64,000 nucleotides of DNA. Source: Cannabis sativa. Taxonomy: Eukaryota > Streptophyta > Magnoliopsida > Rosales > Cannabaceae. Shown here piece by piece: positions 22,759 through 33,452 of this stretch (position 1 is its first letter; every line of letters starts with the position of its first letter). The stretch is taken from the NCBI RefSeq assembly GCF_029168945.1, contig NC_083604.1, positions 69,890,211 through 69,954,210 of the forward strand, given 5' to 3'. The notes under the pieces are model-generated. The model saw nothing but the letters and a program-made list of their open reading frames with translations, was not told the origin of the DNA and made no database searches. Made by a program: the position numbers and the translations under genes.

Positions 22759-23176
22759 GGCGTGTGACTTGCTTCATGGGTCAAGGAAAATCTTGTGCAT
22801 AAATGGTAAGTATCAACATTCATTCTTTCTTTGATTTATTATGATATTTTTCCAAGTAAAGATTAATCTTTATATGGTAATGTGTCTTTATTCTTGAAAG
22901 ATTGCATTATTTTTGGAAAAATTTGTTGGCATTACTAGTTTCCTTTTATTTTTTAAAAAAAAAAAAAGGAAAGGGGAAAGGAGTTGAGAAGTGGGCGGTT
23001 TCCTCTTTTGGTTCATGGGCTGGCGGTTTCATTTTGAATTTTCAAAATTGGTTTCCTTTTCTTGTTTTGATTCCAAGGTTATATAAACCAAATTTTGTCA
23101 CTTATTTCACCACCTACCCGAACCCCCTTTCTTGTTTCTCTGTCAAACACTATTCATCTTCTCTTTCAGTTTCAAA
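21965..23176 (+). other. Noncoding spacer between pol and env-like ORF
   Basis: About 1.2 kb with no reading frame of note and an A-run at about 22729-22753. GGTAAGTATC at about 22805 resembles a splice donor. Close to the next ORF there is a TATA box. The spacer resembles the untranslated leader that separates pol from the extra ORF in Sireviruses. Confidence 0.5.
23080..23088 (+). promoter_or_regulatory. TATA box ahead of env-like ORF
   Basis: TATATAAAC lies 97 bases before the ATG at 23177 and is followed by a C/T-rich segment, which looks like a plant core promoter and leader. It suggests separate transcription of the extra ORF. Confidence 0.4.
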
Positions 23177-24683
23177 ATGGTGAGAACCAAGAATCTAGGG
23201 CACTCAAAAAAATTAGAAGAAGCCGTCCCAACTCCTTACAGTGCACCCCTGTTGCCTCGGTTCCTCCTCTGTTGTTGCAGCTTTGGAGATTCATCACTTC
23301 CCCGGCGTGAATCTCAAGCGTGAAGTCAAAACGTCCACCCAAGCAAGTTGCTCGCAAATGCAGCAAGGCCACATCGCACTTTTTGGACTTCGTCGTCGAA
23401 TCCTCGAAGGAATCTCCTCCTCCATTGGTAGTTCCTCCTCTGTTGCGCATCAATGGGCGGCACCACTCCAACGGGCCCTTCCACTCGAACTCGAGCCCAG
23501 CAAGCCTCGGCTGAGAAAGAACTTCAAGCCTCTCAATCTCGAGAGAAGTCTGCTCCTCCAGCCAAGAAGAAACTCAAGACCAATCCTCCCTCGGCTTCCT
23601 CGAGTTCCAGTTCAGAAGAAGAGGATCCAATGGAAGTTTCTTCAGACAAATCAGTTTCTCGCATGCGAGAAGGACGGTGAGGACACGAGAACTCGAGCCG
23701 AGGCCTCCTCGTTCAAAAGCGCCACGCGGCAAAGGCCTCTGGCTGGCCGCAAAGGCAAGCGGCCCATGGAAGATCCTCCATCGGTAATATCCCTTCCTCT
23801 ATCTGCAGGTTTGTCCAACTTTTTACTATCGAGACAATGAGCGTATTTGGAATCTTTATGCAACTCGTAAGTTTGAAAGTGAGAGGAATTATGATTTGCA
23901 TGCCCATCGGGTTTATGGTATTTTAAAGTTCATCCAATTTCATCAATGGGAACACACTCTTCTCTTGGTTTTATTGGATTCATTGCTAACATTATTAAAG
24001 AGTTTTATGCTAATCTTACGATGATTTCCTTGATGAGAACTCTAGCAGGCGTATAGAAGAGTGTATGTTAGGGGTCATTGGTTCTCATTCTGCGAAAAGG
24101 ACATTGCTCGAGGCCACCGCAATTGCACGAGAATGTTTCCAATCTTGTGATGTCTATGGATCGTGACTTGATGCACTACGAACTCCTTGGTTGCTCGTTC
24201 GGGAGTGAAACCGAGGGAGAGTCTTCGAATTACTCACCTCACTTTTGCTCATGCTTCCCTTATGCGGTTTGCACTAAGCAATTGGGTTCCAAATTCGAAC
24301 AAGACCGTGGTGTCTCAAGAAGTGGCTACACTCACATACGCATCACCTGCGGAACTTCCATTGATCTAGCCTCTCATATTCTCAACCCAGTTGTCTCCTT
24401 TCGAAGAGGTAAAAAGCCAACCTTCAAACTTGTGTTTCCAAATTTAATCTATAAGGTTTTATCCTCTCGGAAGAATGTGGCCCAAGCACATGAAACACTT
24501 GAGCCTCCCATCTACGGCCCTACATTCCAACCTTCGAGTATTTTGATGGTGTGTTCCAAAAACGGCCAAAGGCGAGGTCTTGCTTCTTTGCCGCCTGTGG
24601 TGCAAGTTCGAGCTGCTAACTTGCTGAGCTCCTGGAAGTCAAGTGAACTTCGAATGTGTACACTCGTCTTGAAGCAATGGTGA
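23177..24683 (+). pseudogene. Sirevirus env-like extra ORF, frameshifted
   Basis: The ATG at 23177 starts MVRTKNLGHSKKLEEAVPTP. Basic and Ser/Pro-rich segments follow in changing frames (about 23320-23514 and 23453-23680), including an SSSSSSEEED stretch. Further codons (WNLYATRKFESERNYD, about 23850-23900) and the frame 24078-24683 resemble the C-terminal part of this accessory protein in other Sireviruses. The function of these proteins is not established; some members have been called env-like. No signal peptide or clear membrane segment can be placed because the frame is broken. Confidence 0.6.
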
Positions 24684-24817
24684 TGTCCGGCATGACATGT
24701 CCAGGCAACTGTCCACCTTAATTCAACTCTACAAACATTAAAGTGTTATAGTTTGTTTCTTTTTACTTAAACTTTGGTTTATTTTTGTTCCTTGTTTACT
24801 TTGGCACTCCGATAAAC

Positions 24818-25064
24818 AAAAAGGGGGAGAGATATTATATTTTTTGGTTTGTGTTGCCCAACTCTGGACCCTTTTTTCAGGGGGAGTTGTGGTTTGTTAG
24901 TACTTATGAACTTAATGTTTAAAGTTAGCATGTTCTTTGTGTTCATTGTGATATTCGATTGTGTTACTCAGGGGGAGTAGTATTGTTTGCTCTTGCTAAC
25001 TTTGCATTGCAGGTACTTTATGGAAAAAATTATTTTGTTCATCTAAAGTGCCAAAGGGGGAGAT
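24818..25064 (+). other. Multiple polypurine tracts before the 3' LTR
   Basis: Four purine tracts are seen: AAAAAGGGGGAGAGA (about 24819), CAGGGGGAG (about 24879), CAGGGGGAG (about 24970) and AAAGGGGGAGA (25053-25063). The last abuts the LTR and is the functional plus-strand primer. Repeated tracts here are a known Sirevirus hallmark. Confidence 0.75.
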
Positions 25065-26188
25065 TGTAAAGTCCTTTTTTTGGCAAGTTAGGTGACAAAA
25101 TAATTTTTCCTTTTTATGGTAAGATTGCTATGCATTAATTTTCGAAATCTTACCTCTTTTATTCGGTTCTAAGTTGCCATTTTCCTTGTTTGGAAAGTTG
25201 CACTTTCAGCTGAACTTTCCTTTGTTGAAAACTTCTCAAAAGAGAAGGAATTCTCTTTTGGAAAGTTGTCATTTTAAGGGAAACTTTGATTATTGCCTTT
25301 TTCTTATTAATTTCGATTGTATCTTGATACAATCGGAATATCTAATACGTTTTGGCGGGAATCAAGCTTTGAAAGAAGATCGGACCGATTTTAGTAAGTT
25401 TCCGTTTAAGCGGTCTGCTTCGTCAGCAACCGAATCTGATGTAGCAGATCGTGTTTGTTTTTGGAAAGTCTTTGTACAGCTGCTAATTCGAACTTGTGGT
25501 TGCCTCTTTGGTTTCTATGATCTATAAATAGAGCCTAGAGAGCAACCATTCGATTTACCTCTTCCATTATTCATTTTCTACATTTATCTTTTGAGAGAAG
25601 AGAGTGTTTCTTTGTTTTGTGAGAGCCTAGTTGTTCATCTAGGTTCTAGTTGTTCTATTTCTGTTCTTACTCTATCCTAGAGGTTGTGAAGAACTACTTG
25701 ACTGAACAAGAGATTGGTCTTCGGGAGAAGACTTGATTAAGCCTTACTTCGGGAGGAAGTAAGCACTTGGTCTTCGGGAGAAGACTTGCTAAAGCCTTAC
25801 TTCGGGAGGAAGTAAGCACTCACACTTCAAAGACGAAGGGAGTTCGGGCTTGAAGGTGTTTCAAGAAGTCAGATTCATAAAGTGGATTACAAAGGATTGC
25901 GGCAATACTTTAGAGGGAGTCTAAACTTGTTTAAGTCAATTGTCTTTGTAATTTTGATACTTTATTAATTGATTTCATTCTCACAGGCGTGGCCCGTGGA
26001 CTAGGAGTGTTCGGGAGAACACTGATACCACGTATAAATCTCTTGTGTCAAGTTATTTATTTTTCTGCAAATATTTCATATTACGCCGTTAGGTTCTTTG
26101 TATGAGAATTACTTTCTGCTGCTGCAAACGCTTACAGTTTTTATATTTTCGTATATACAACTGACATTTGCAAAAACACGGTTTTTCA
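25065..26188 (+). repeat. 3' LTR of Sirevirus element (1124 bp)
   Basis: It mirrors the 5' LTR, TGTAAAG...TTTTTCA, with TATAAATAG at 25523-25531 and the duplicated palindrome block from about 25717 to 25815. It is followed by the CTCAT TSD (26189-26193). Confidence 0.92.
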
Positions 26189-26193
26189 CTCAT

Positions 26194-26933
26194 TATTTGT
26201 ATCATTTTGTTTTGACTTGGAGATCTTCATCATATTTTCTTTTCTATTTCTATTTATTTGTAATTTTGAACATAAGTGTCGTAACTTTTATTTAATTATT
26301 ATTTTGTCCAAGTGTATTTCTATCATATTGAGTTGTAATATTTTGTTTCTTTATTCTATTGTATATTATATTCTCCAACATTTTTGTGCTAAATGTTACA
26401 CATGCATACATATAGATATAGATGTTATGTTATTTTAAGGTTAGACTACTTTAAAAGAAAAAAAAAAACAAATAATAATAATGATAAAGTATCGCATGTG
26501 GTTCAAAATCATGCATGCCTAACTTTTTTGTTATTTCACTTGGTGAAATTTACCTGGTACAAATTTGGTACTATTTAACTCAATATATTAAAGGAATGCT
26601 TTTATATGTTACCTACTTTTGTATGGTAGTACTAATGCCTAAGCATGATGTATATATCATTTACCCATGTAAACAATTGTTATTTTATTTTTTATATAAA
26701 AAGGGCATTTAATTTTAATTCTAATATGAAGCAAAACATTATGGTAATAATTTTGTTTTTAAAATTTTTGATCACAAATATAGAAGAAAACTTATTGTCT
26801 TTAAAATTTTATTTTTGAAAAACAAAAATGTGTTCTATAACCACTTATGTTTTTTGTAATTTAAAACACTAAAACAAAATTGTGTTCTGTAAATTTTATT
26901 TTTATTTTTACTTGTTAATTTTATTTAAGTAAA
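26194..26933. other. AT-rich DNA, no gene seen
   Basis: T-rich sequence with short frames only, and no terminal repeats or motifs. Before the Sirevirus inserted it was continuous with the sequence left of 15957. Confidence 0.5.
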
Positions 26934-27440
26934 GTTTGGGTCTGGGGCCAGGACCGTGGCTAGTGTCTGGAGCCGGGGTTCGGGGCGGGACCGTGGCTGG
27001 GGTCCGGGGTTGAGTCTGGCACCCGGATCGGGTCCAGTCGGGGTTCGGGTTTGCGTCCAAGGTCCGGGTTCGGTGTCGAGACTGTGGCCGAGTCTGGCAC
27101 AAGATCGAGTTTGGGGTTCGAGACCGAGTTCCGAATTCGAGTTCAAGTCTGGGTCCGAGGTCTGGGACCAAGTTTCGAATTCAGGTTCGAGTGTGGGTTC
27201 GGGTCAGGGTTCGAGTTCGGGTTCGGGTCCAGGTTCAGGTCGGGGTTGGGGGTGGGGTCGGGGTCTGGGTTGAGGTCGGATCCGGGTTCGGGTTCGAGTC
27301 GAGATCTGGGTCCAAATCCAGGGTCAGGGTTGGGGTCGGGGTTCAACTCCAGGGTTGGGGTTGGGGTTGGGGTCGGGGTTGGGGCTGAGTCCGGATTCTG
27401 GTCCGGGTCGAGATTCAAGTCTGGGTTCGGATTCTAAGAT
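26934..27440 (+). repeat. G-rich hexamer-type minisatellite (GGGTTC/GGGGTT variants)
   Basis: About 500 bases with G and T dominating the plus strand, built from GGGTTC, GGGTCC, GGGGTT and GGGTCG variants. The stretch 27352-27384 contains six runs of GGGG or nearly so separated by TT or TC, which is strong G-quadruplex potential. Open frames on both strands (Gly-Ser/Val-Arg or Asn-Pro-Asp repeats) are by-products of the repeat. Confidence 0.85.
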
Positions 27441-29820
27441 GTAGGTTGGAGCCAGATCTAAAATATTAATTAATTAAGAAAAAAAAAACTATTAAAAAAT
27501 TTTGAAAGTGACATTTTTCTCGTTTTCAAATTATGATTCTTAATTAAAAATAAAAAAGTAAAATCAATTTTATAGATCATAATTTTAAAAACAAAAAACA
27601 GATTAAAATTTATTACCAAAAGATCATAAAGGATCATGCAAAATAACCTTTTAGAAATTTTAACTCACATGTCTTCCTCTTTGAAGATTCCAATCCAAAA
27701 ATATAAGACACACCCACATACATTATTATTATTATTATTATTATTATTCAAAGATTTGGGCATGAGATATATTCACAAAAATTGAAGTTTGTAGGCAGGA
27801 AATTTCTCTAGGGAAATGATATTCAAACAAGTAGGAGCAAATTAGGGTGTTATTAACTTTAATAAGTGCATTGAGTGTTGTAGATAATAAAGGGTGTTAC
27901 GTAACTTGTGTAGACCGTCTCTAATGCGTGGTGCGGGCCAAGTCACCAGCCTAGCACACTGCACACCCCAAAGAAAGAAAAAAAAAAAGCAAAGAAACAC
28001 ATTCCTTGTGACTTCAGCAAATTGTAGAAGAGAGAGAGAGAGAGTATAGCAGTTATAATCAACATCAAATTTCAAATTTCACGAGAAAAAAGTTTAATAA
28101 ATTAGTAGTCTGCAAAATTATTTGAATAAAAATAAAAGAAATAAGTGAGTTAGGGTGGGGAGCAGTAAGGGCATAAGGGGGCCCAACCCCATGATGAAAT
28201 GCATGCCATTCTCGGAGGACCCATTAATGAAGCCCAATGAGAGCATATTTGACCATATATAAATATATTTTTTTTTTCTTTTACTTTCGGTGTTGAGTTT
28301 TCAAATATCTCTATTATGGATGGATGTGATCAGCTCAGCTCAATTCAACTCAAGTTTTTCTTGATTAGACACAGATAATGTGTATGTTTTGTAGAGTTGA
28401 ATGACTAATTTTCCTAATTGTTCATCTATAAGACAAAAAACCAATCATGAATGTTTCGAATCTTTGTCTAATTTAACTGTGCTTATTGCTTTAATTTTTT
28501 TTCTTACTGTTATCCCATTTGTTTGGAACAGTTTTTTTTTTCTCTTCTTCTTTCTCGACATTTGCTCTCACCTTCATTGTTTTTTTTTTTTTTGGTGTAG
28601 GAAAAAGCATACATGGTAGTAAAATATTTTTCACAACAAAGTGAAAAAAAGAAGGAATAATTATAAAGCAGCACAATTTTTGGAGATGCTGTCTATCTAG
28701 TCAGTTATGGAAATATGCAGGCCTAGAATTTCAACTTTATTTGCAAAACTCAATACGTTTAAGACATTTTAAATTTGCAAATAGGAGGGTATTTTTTCAA
28801 AAAATAAAATAAAATAAAAAAGAATTGATTATTTTTAGTTTTGATAACTGAGCATGCATACATGGGAGGGTTACTTACGCACACAGTTACATGCAAAATA
28901 TTCAAAGATAACAAAATTTATTAGTAATTTAAAGGTCAGTAATCTTAAAAGTAAGATTACATTAAAACAAAGTTAACTCTTGAGAACTTCAAAGATCCCA
29001 AGCTAGAAGACTAGGTCCACGTTAAACATAATATGCATATTAAATTAAGTGAATAATTAAAAGGAGGGCTAGGCTAGAAGCCAAGAGTAGATACAACCAA
29101 TCAACCCACAGATTACAATTATGTGAGCAACTATGTAACATGCTAACTAATTATCAAACTAACGTAATTAATTTGTCTAAAAAAAAGACACTTTTCTTTT
29201 TATGCTTTACTAAAAAAAATTGAAACTTTATTTTACCATATAGACTTTATGAAATGGGAAAACAGAGGAACCTACAAAAAAAGCGTGGTTATAGTTATAG
29301 ATATAAGATAGAGCCTTGAACCCCAAACCCCAAGTAGAATTAGGAGCCAAGTTGCTTGGAATGTTGGAGCAAAAGCACAAAAACTCTAGTGTTTATTTTA
29401 AGCAATTTCAGGACCAGAACTCGACAATTCCATTACCATATAGTTCAGTTGGTCTCCCAATCCACCGGCTCAATAGAACCAGAACCAACCCCAAGTCTGT
29501 GATAGCTCTTGTATATAATAAATGCAACAATGTTGAAGATATTAAAATAAAGCAGTTCTTTCCCCCACCAGTTGTTTTCTATTACATTTTACCACATAGC
29601 AGACAAAAAAAAAAAAAACCGTACAGCTCCAAAATTCCAACTTTTTTAATATGATAGAGAGAGAGAGAGATGAAAATCGTGAACAATAACATTACATTTA
29701 CACTATACAACATTGCTAGCTAGCGTTACATTCCAAAAGAACAAAGCAAAAAAGTTGCACTACTAATTCACTGAAATAAGTGTTTGAATTGGTCTATACA
29801 CTGTTGATTGATTGTAGAGA
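27441..29820. other. Intergenic DNA downstream of RLP44, no gene seen
   Basis: It contains an ATT microsatellite (about 27721-27748), a GA run (28029-28046), T-runs near 28530 and 28580, and a GA run near 29656-29670. A segment at 29330-29550 is less AT-rich, but no protein motif was recognised on either strand. Confidence 0.5.
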
Positions 29821-30099
29821 AACGAGAATTAAGAATTGTGGAGAATAATATCAACTCATGAAAAAGAAGAGAATGAAGAAAAGAACCCAAAATGGTAAGA
29901 AGTAGAAGAATTAATTTTTTTTCCTTTCTTTTTTTCCCCTAGGATCAGTAAAAGAATACATTCTGAATTTGACCCATCTGAATAGAGACAGAGACTAGCC
30001 CATATCTTCATTCCATAAACATATTCAAGGCTCAAATCTCCTTTTTTTTTTTTTGAATATATATATATATTCGAAAAGTACCTGAAAATACTTTTAGGT

Positions 30100-30915
30100 T
30101 CAATAATCGGGCATGAGTTGACTGATCTTGCCTTCATCAAGGGCCATTTTACGCTCTGTAATTTTCAACCAAATACAAACCCCAGTAAAACTGAGGACCA
30201 AACTCGCGAACCCACTTCCCAATCCGATCCCAACAATGGCCAAAACTGACAAACCTTTATTTTTGAAAGGCGGTAAAGGGTATCCATAAAGATCTTTATT
30301 TCCTTCAAAGGAACTGGCATTGAGTTTCGGCAAATTCCCACTTCGGTTGCTAAGCATGGAAGGTATTGGACCCGAGAGCCGATTGTTTGAAACATCGAAA
30401 GCGGAGAGCCGAAGAAGAAGACCCAATTGCTGAGGAATCTGTCCCGTGAGCAAGTTATCATGGAGATCAATAACATTGAGATAAGCACACAATGTGAGCT
30501 GAGGTGGGATTGGTCCCTCGAGCCGATTGGAGGAGAGGTTAAGTACAGCAAGGTTGACCAAGTACTGAAGGTCCGAAGGGATTGGTCCGGTGAGAAAGTT
30601 TGAAGAGAGGTCAAGGGCTTGGAGATTTGTACAGTTGGCGAGAAACGGCGAGATTGAGCCTCGTAATGAGAGGTTAGTGAGTGAGAGCTTATAGATTCGG
30701 CCATTGTTGCAGGTGGCTCCTTGTAGGTAAGAGGTGAAACCGCTACAAGGGTTAGCAAAGGTGGATTTGGTCCAGTTCTTGAGAGACCCAGTTGGGTCTT
30801 GTATCGATTGACTTAAATGGGTCAAACATGCTTCGTCGCTCGGATCTGATGAGCTCAATCTTACGGCGGCGCAGGCTAATAAGCTTACCATCAGCACTGT
30901 CAAAGGACCCATCAT
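30100..30915 (-). CDS. RLP44: Receptor-like protein 44 (RLP44) type LRR protein
   Basis: A single uninterrupted exon encodes 271 residues from the ATG at 30915; a second ATG directly follows, with A at -3 and G at +4. Order of parts: signal peptide (about 1-22); a cysteine-containing LRR N-cap (NPCSG...GATCNNG); about four plant-type LRRs with [20 protein letters not shown] units; a juxtamembrane part (LYGYPLPPF); one membrane helix (roughly 221-250); and a short cytosolic tail ending [10 protein letters not shown]. Several N-x-S/T glycosylation sites are visible. There is no kinase domain. Length and tail match Arabidopsis RLP44 (274 residues), a plasma-membrane protein that links pectin/cell-wall state to brassinosteroid signalling through BAK1/BRI1. 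The frame extends four codons further up, but only to a TTG, so ATG 30915 is preferred. It is the only intact host gene seen here. Orthology is from recognition of the sequence, not a search. Confidence 0.93.
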   Translation of the reverse strand: MMGPLTVLMVSLLACAAVRLSSSDPSDEACLTHLSQSIQDPTGSLKNWTKSTFANPCSGFTSYLQGATCNNGRIYKLSLTNLSLRGSISPFLANCTNLQALDLSSNFLTGPIPSDLQYLVNLAVLNLSSNRLEGPIPPQLTLCAYLNVIDLHDNLLTGQIPQQLGLLLRLSAFDVSNNRLSGPIPSMLSNRSGNLPKLNASSFEGNKDLYGYPLPPFKNKGLSVLAIVGIGLGSGFASLVLSFTGVCIWLKITERKMALDEGKISQLMPDY

Positions 30916-31175
30916 CAACTTTCTCAAAAAAAAAAAAAAAACTTTTCTTTTCTTCTTTCAAAAATCTAGTTTTCCAAGAAAACCAGAAAAACAAACAAGA
31001 ACAAAATGAAAGAAAGAAAAAAATGGGTTCCCTAAATTATTTCCTCTTCTTCATTAACCGAAAACACAGAGCAGAACCGATTAGATTGAGGTTTCCCCAA
31101 AAGGGTCCTCTAGTCTGGTTTAGCAATAAATAAAGATCAGGTAATAAAAAAAATATGTGCATATATATAAATTTG
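30916..31175 (-). promoter_or_regulatory. Predicted 5' leader of RLP44 with a 41-codon uORF
   Basis: If transcription starts about 30 bases below the TATA box, the leader is roughly 260 bases. It holds a T-rich run just before the start codon (plus-strand A-run at 30926-30940). It also holds an upstream ORF from ATG 31162 to TAA 31037-31039 (41 codons, starting MHIFFLLPDLYLLL), within which an in-frame inner ATG starts MKKRK. The start site is inferred, not seen. Confidence 0.4.
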
Positions 31176-31200
31176 GGGCCTGGAATGAAACTATACTCTG

Positions 31201-31212
31201 TTTTTTATATAG
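31201..31212 (-). promoter_or_regulatory. TATA box of RLP44
   Basis: On the minus strand this reads CTATATAAAAAA, about 290 bases before the start codon. A second AT-rich candidate (TTATATATATGC) lies at about 31159-31170. CT-repeats on the same strand (plus-strand GA run, about 31312-31324) lie upstream, as is common in plant promoters. Confidence 0.5.
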
Positions 31213-31229
31213 GCCCAGAAAAATAAAAG

Positions 31230-31262
<33 letters not shown>

Positions 31263-31273
31263 AATAAATAAAA
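31230..31273. repeat. AAT/AAAT microsatellite in RLP44 upstream region
   Basis: AAT repeats pass into AAAT repeats. They lie just upstream of the predicted TATA box. Confidence 0.9.
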
Positions 31274-31651
31274 TATTTCTAGCGTTGGGGTTGAAGACGT
31301 GGTTATACTCCGAGAGAGAGAGAGTGGAGGGGCACTAAGTTGGAGTAGTGTGGGGGAATTGGTGAAAACGAAAGTACTGTAGACACGAGTGAGTCTTGGG
31401 GTTGGGGGGTGACCTGCGCACACGAAAGGCACAAGAAAGCGACCTTACGCCTCAGGGTATTTTGGTCATTTCATATCCAGCTTCTGTCCATTTGTCACTA
31501 ATTGATATGTTAACTGTTAAAGGAAATTAAACTCTAATTAAGACTTCTCAGAGAAAGGAAAAAAAAGGACACTCATTCATTGTATATTTAATTACAAATA
31601 CAACGGAAGGAAATAAAAAGGAGAAATCCGTAAATCCTCGTTAATTTTTTA

Positions 31652-32410
31652 GCTAAATATTATTTTAGACTTCGTATTTTGTAAAATTTACTGATCAGAA
31701 TCTCTATTTCGTTAAATGACGAAATAGATCTTGTATTTTCCAAAATGGTAAAAATAAAATCCTGAGCTTAATTTAAACAACTTTTTTTCTTAATATAACT
31801 AACTTGAAGACAATTCATAACACGAACATATATAAAAAAATATAAATTGTTTTGTCATAACACATTTAGACACAGAGTCTTATTTGTACTATATTGAAAC
31901 ACACATGGTCTATTTTTTCATTTAACAAAACAGTAAGTCTAATTAATAACTTTTACAAAACATCTAAAATACTATTAGGTGATTCTACAATGCACCTCTT
32001 AAAAGGGATGTACTGATACACCCTTAACTTGTTTCGGCATCCAGAAAAAAAAATTTGGCTAATTTTTTTTCATATTCATGTACGTTATAGTTATTTAAGA
32101 TATCCTATACAAATTTTTAAAAAATTCGAAATAATTTACAATATAGAAAACAATGTTCAAATAATCCATTTTACACGCGTATAAAATAAAATAGTCACGC
32201 GTGCAACACACTGTTTGAACATAGTTTTCGGTATGTTAAACTTTTCCAAATTTCTTAAAATTTTGCAGAATGTCTTAAATAACTATAACGTACATGACCA
32301 TGAGAAAAAATTTGACTAAAAAATTATTTCGGATGCTAAAACAGATAGGGGTGTATTAATATATCCATTTTAAGGGAGTGCATCGTAGAATTTTCCAATA
32401 CTATTTACCC
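31652..32410. mobile_element. Mutator-type MITE (family M1), split by another MITE
   Basis: The left end GCTAAATATTATTTTAGAC and right end AATACTATTTACCC are near-complements and match the M1 element at 13468-13838. The central ATATAACTAACTTGAAGACAATT segment is also shared. The right arm is interrupted at 31976 by a second MITE (31977-32396). Confidence 0.75.
31977..32396. mobile_element. Nested MITE with 9-bp TSD AATACTATT
   Basis: Ends AGGTGATTCTACAATGCACC and (complement) GGAAAATTCTACGATGCACT are imperfect inverted repeats; the arms stay related for over 150 bases, making the element a near-palindrome. AATACTATT occurs exactly at 31968-31976 and 32397-32405. A 9-bp TSD indicates the Mutator superfamily. 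No coding capacity. Confidence 0.85.
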
Positions 32411-33096
32411 TTCATTTTTTCAAATATATATTTTCCAAAAAAATTACTAACAAGTGACAATCCCCCTTAATATGGACATCAAGTATTCAAGTAATACTTG
32501 CTTACAAAAACAAATAGATGAATACATTATAAATTTATAGTGTAAGGTTTTTATTATAACAGTTAACAAACATAATTTTTAGGCATCCATTACCAAAATA
32601 ATTTTTAATATTTATATTTTAAAAAATCATTTCCAGTTGTTATTAATGTCCTTAAATAGAGCACAGATCCGTTTCCGTATTTAAGTTGTACAAATAGTAC
32701 ACTTTCTTAAGAAATAGAAATAATAATAACTTAGGGTTTACAGGAGCAATTAATGTTAAAATTTATGAACATCTTCTCCAAGGATTGGGCCAAATCTTGA
32801 GTTGAAGTAATCAACCCAACTCAATTACTTCGCCAAAAAAAATAAAAATAAAAAAAAACTCAACTCAATTCTTTTTTATTTCTATGCTTTGTTGCCATCA
32901 AAACGTTGATGCTTCATTTTTATCTTCATTTAAGAGAATTCACTATGCACCTTCATTATTGAAGTAAACATTATACATTACATGACATTTAATTTAAGAG
33001 AAATGAAAATATAAGAATGAAAATAAAAATAAAAATAGAAATAGAACAAAATATAATTTAAAGTGCATAATAAAATTTGATAAAATAAAAATAAAT
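32411..33096. other. AT-rich DNA, no gene seen
   Basis: No motif or reading frame of note. Confidence 0.5.
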
Positions 33097-33452
33097 AGCA
33101 GCATAAGTACTCAAAGTTTTAAATTTACAAATGACATAAATACAATATTTATTTTTAGCGGCATAAGTACCCAATGTTTATAAAACTGTAAAATTCCTCC
33201 AGTTTTGTCAGACTTTGTTTTGAATTTATTAAAATAACATTTGGAAGTAATTGATACTACATGTTTTTGTTTAGACACAATAATCTAGAGTTTAGATATA
33301 ACTTATATGTGCCCTATTTAAAAAAAATAATAGAGTCTATACTGACGAAATTAGAGAAAAATTACAGTTTTACAAACATTAGGTACTTATGTCACTAAAA
33401 ATAAATATTAGGTTTATGCCACTTACAAATTTTAAACTTTGGGTACTTAAGA
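33097..33452. mobile_element. Inverted-repeat MITE (superfamily unclear)
   Basis: The left arm (GCATAAGTACTCAAAGTTTT and on through TATTTATTTTTAG) is complementary to the right arm (GTCACTAAAAATAAATATTAGG ... ACTTTGGGTACTTAA in shorter pieces). Arms are about 95 bases around a spacer of about 160. No exact TSD could be fixed; the right end abuts family A sequence. Confidence 0.6.

Larger units (their letters stand above)
15962..26188 (+). mobile_element. Complete Sirevirus-type Ty1/Copia retrotransposon, 10.2 kb, TSD CTCAT
   Basis: Two LTRs of about 1.12 kb (15962-17080 and 25065-26188), both TGTAAAG...TTTTTCA, enclose a tRNA-Met primer-binding site, gag, protease, integrase, reverse transcriptase, RNase H, an extra env-like ORF and several polypurine tracts. 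The flanking CTCAT at 15957-15961 and 26189-26193 is an exact TSD. The order integrase before RT makes it Copia; the length, extra 3' ORF, repeated polypurine tracts and LTR palindromes make it a Sirevirus (SIRE/Maximus). Coding regions carry many frameshifts and several stops, so this copy cannot encode its own proteins. Confidence 0.93.

Noticed and set aside
26956..27437. Long open frames on both strands in the G-rich array
   Set aside because: Frames are open in several phases at once and encode simple Gly-Ser, Val-Arg or Asn-Pro-Asp repeats; this is a property of the minisatellite.
29316..29654. 112-codon frame downstream of RLP44
   Set aside because: No motif on either strand, ends in A-rich DNA; it could be untranslated or intergenic sequence, not enough for a gene call.
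30916..30927. Four extra N-terminal codons for RLP44
   Set aside because: The frame is open to 30927 but the first codon is TTG; the first ATG is at 30915, followed by a second with better context.
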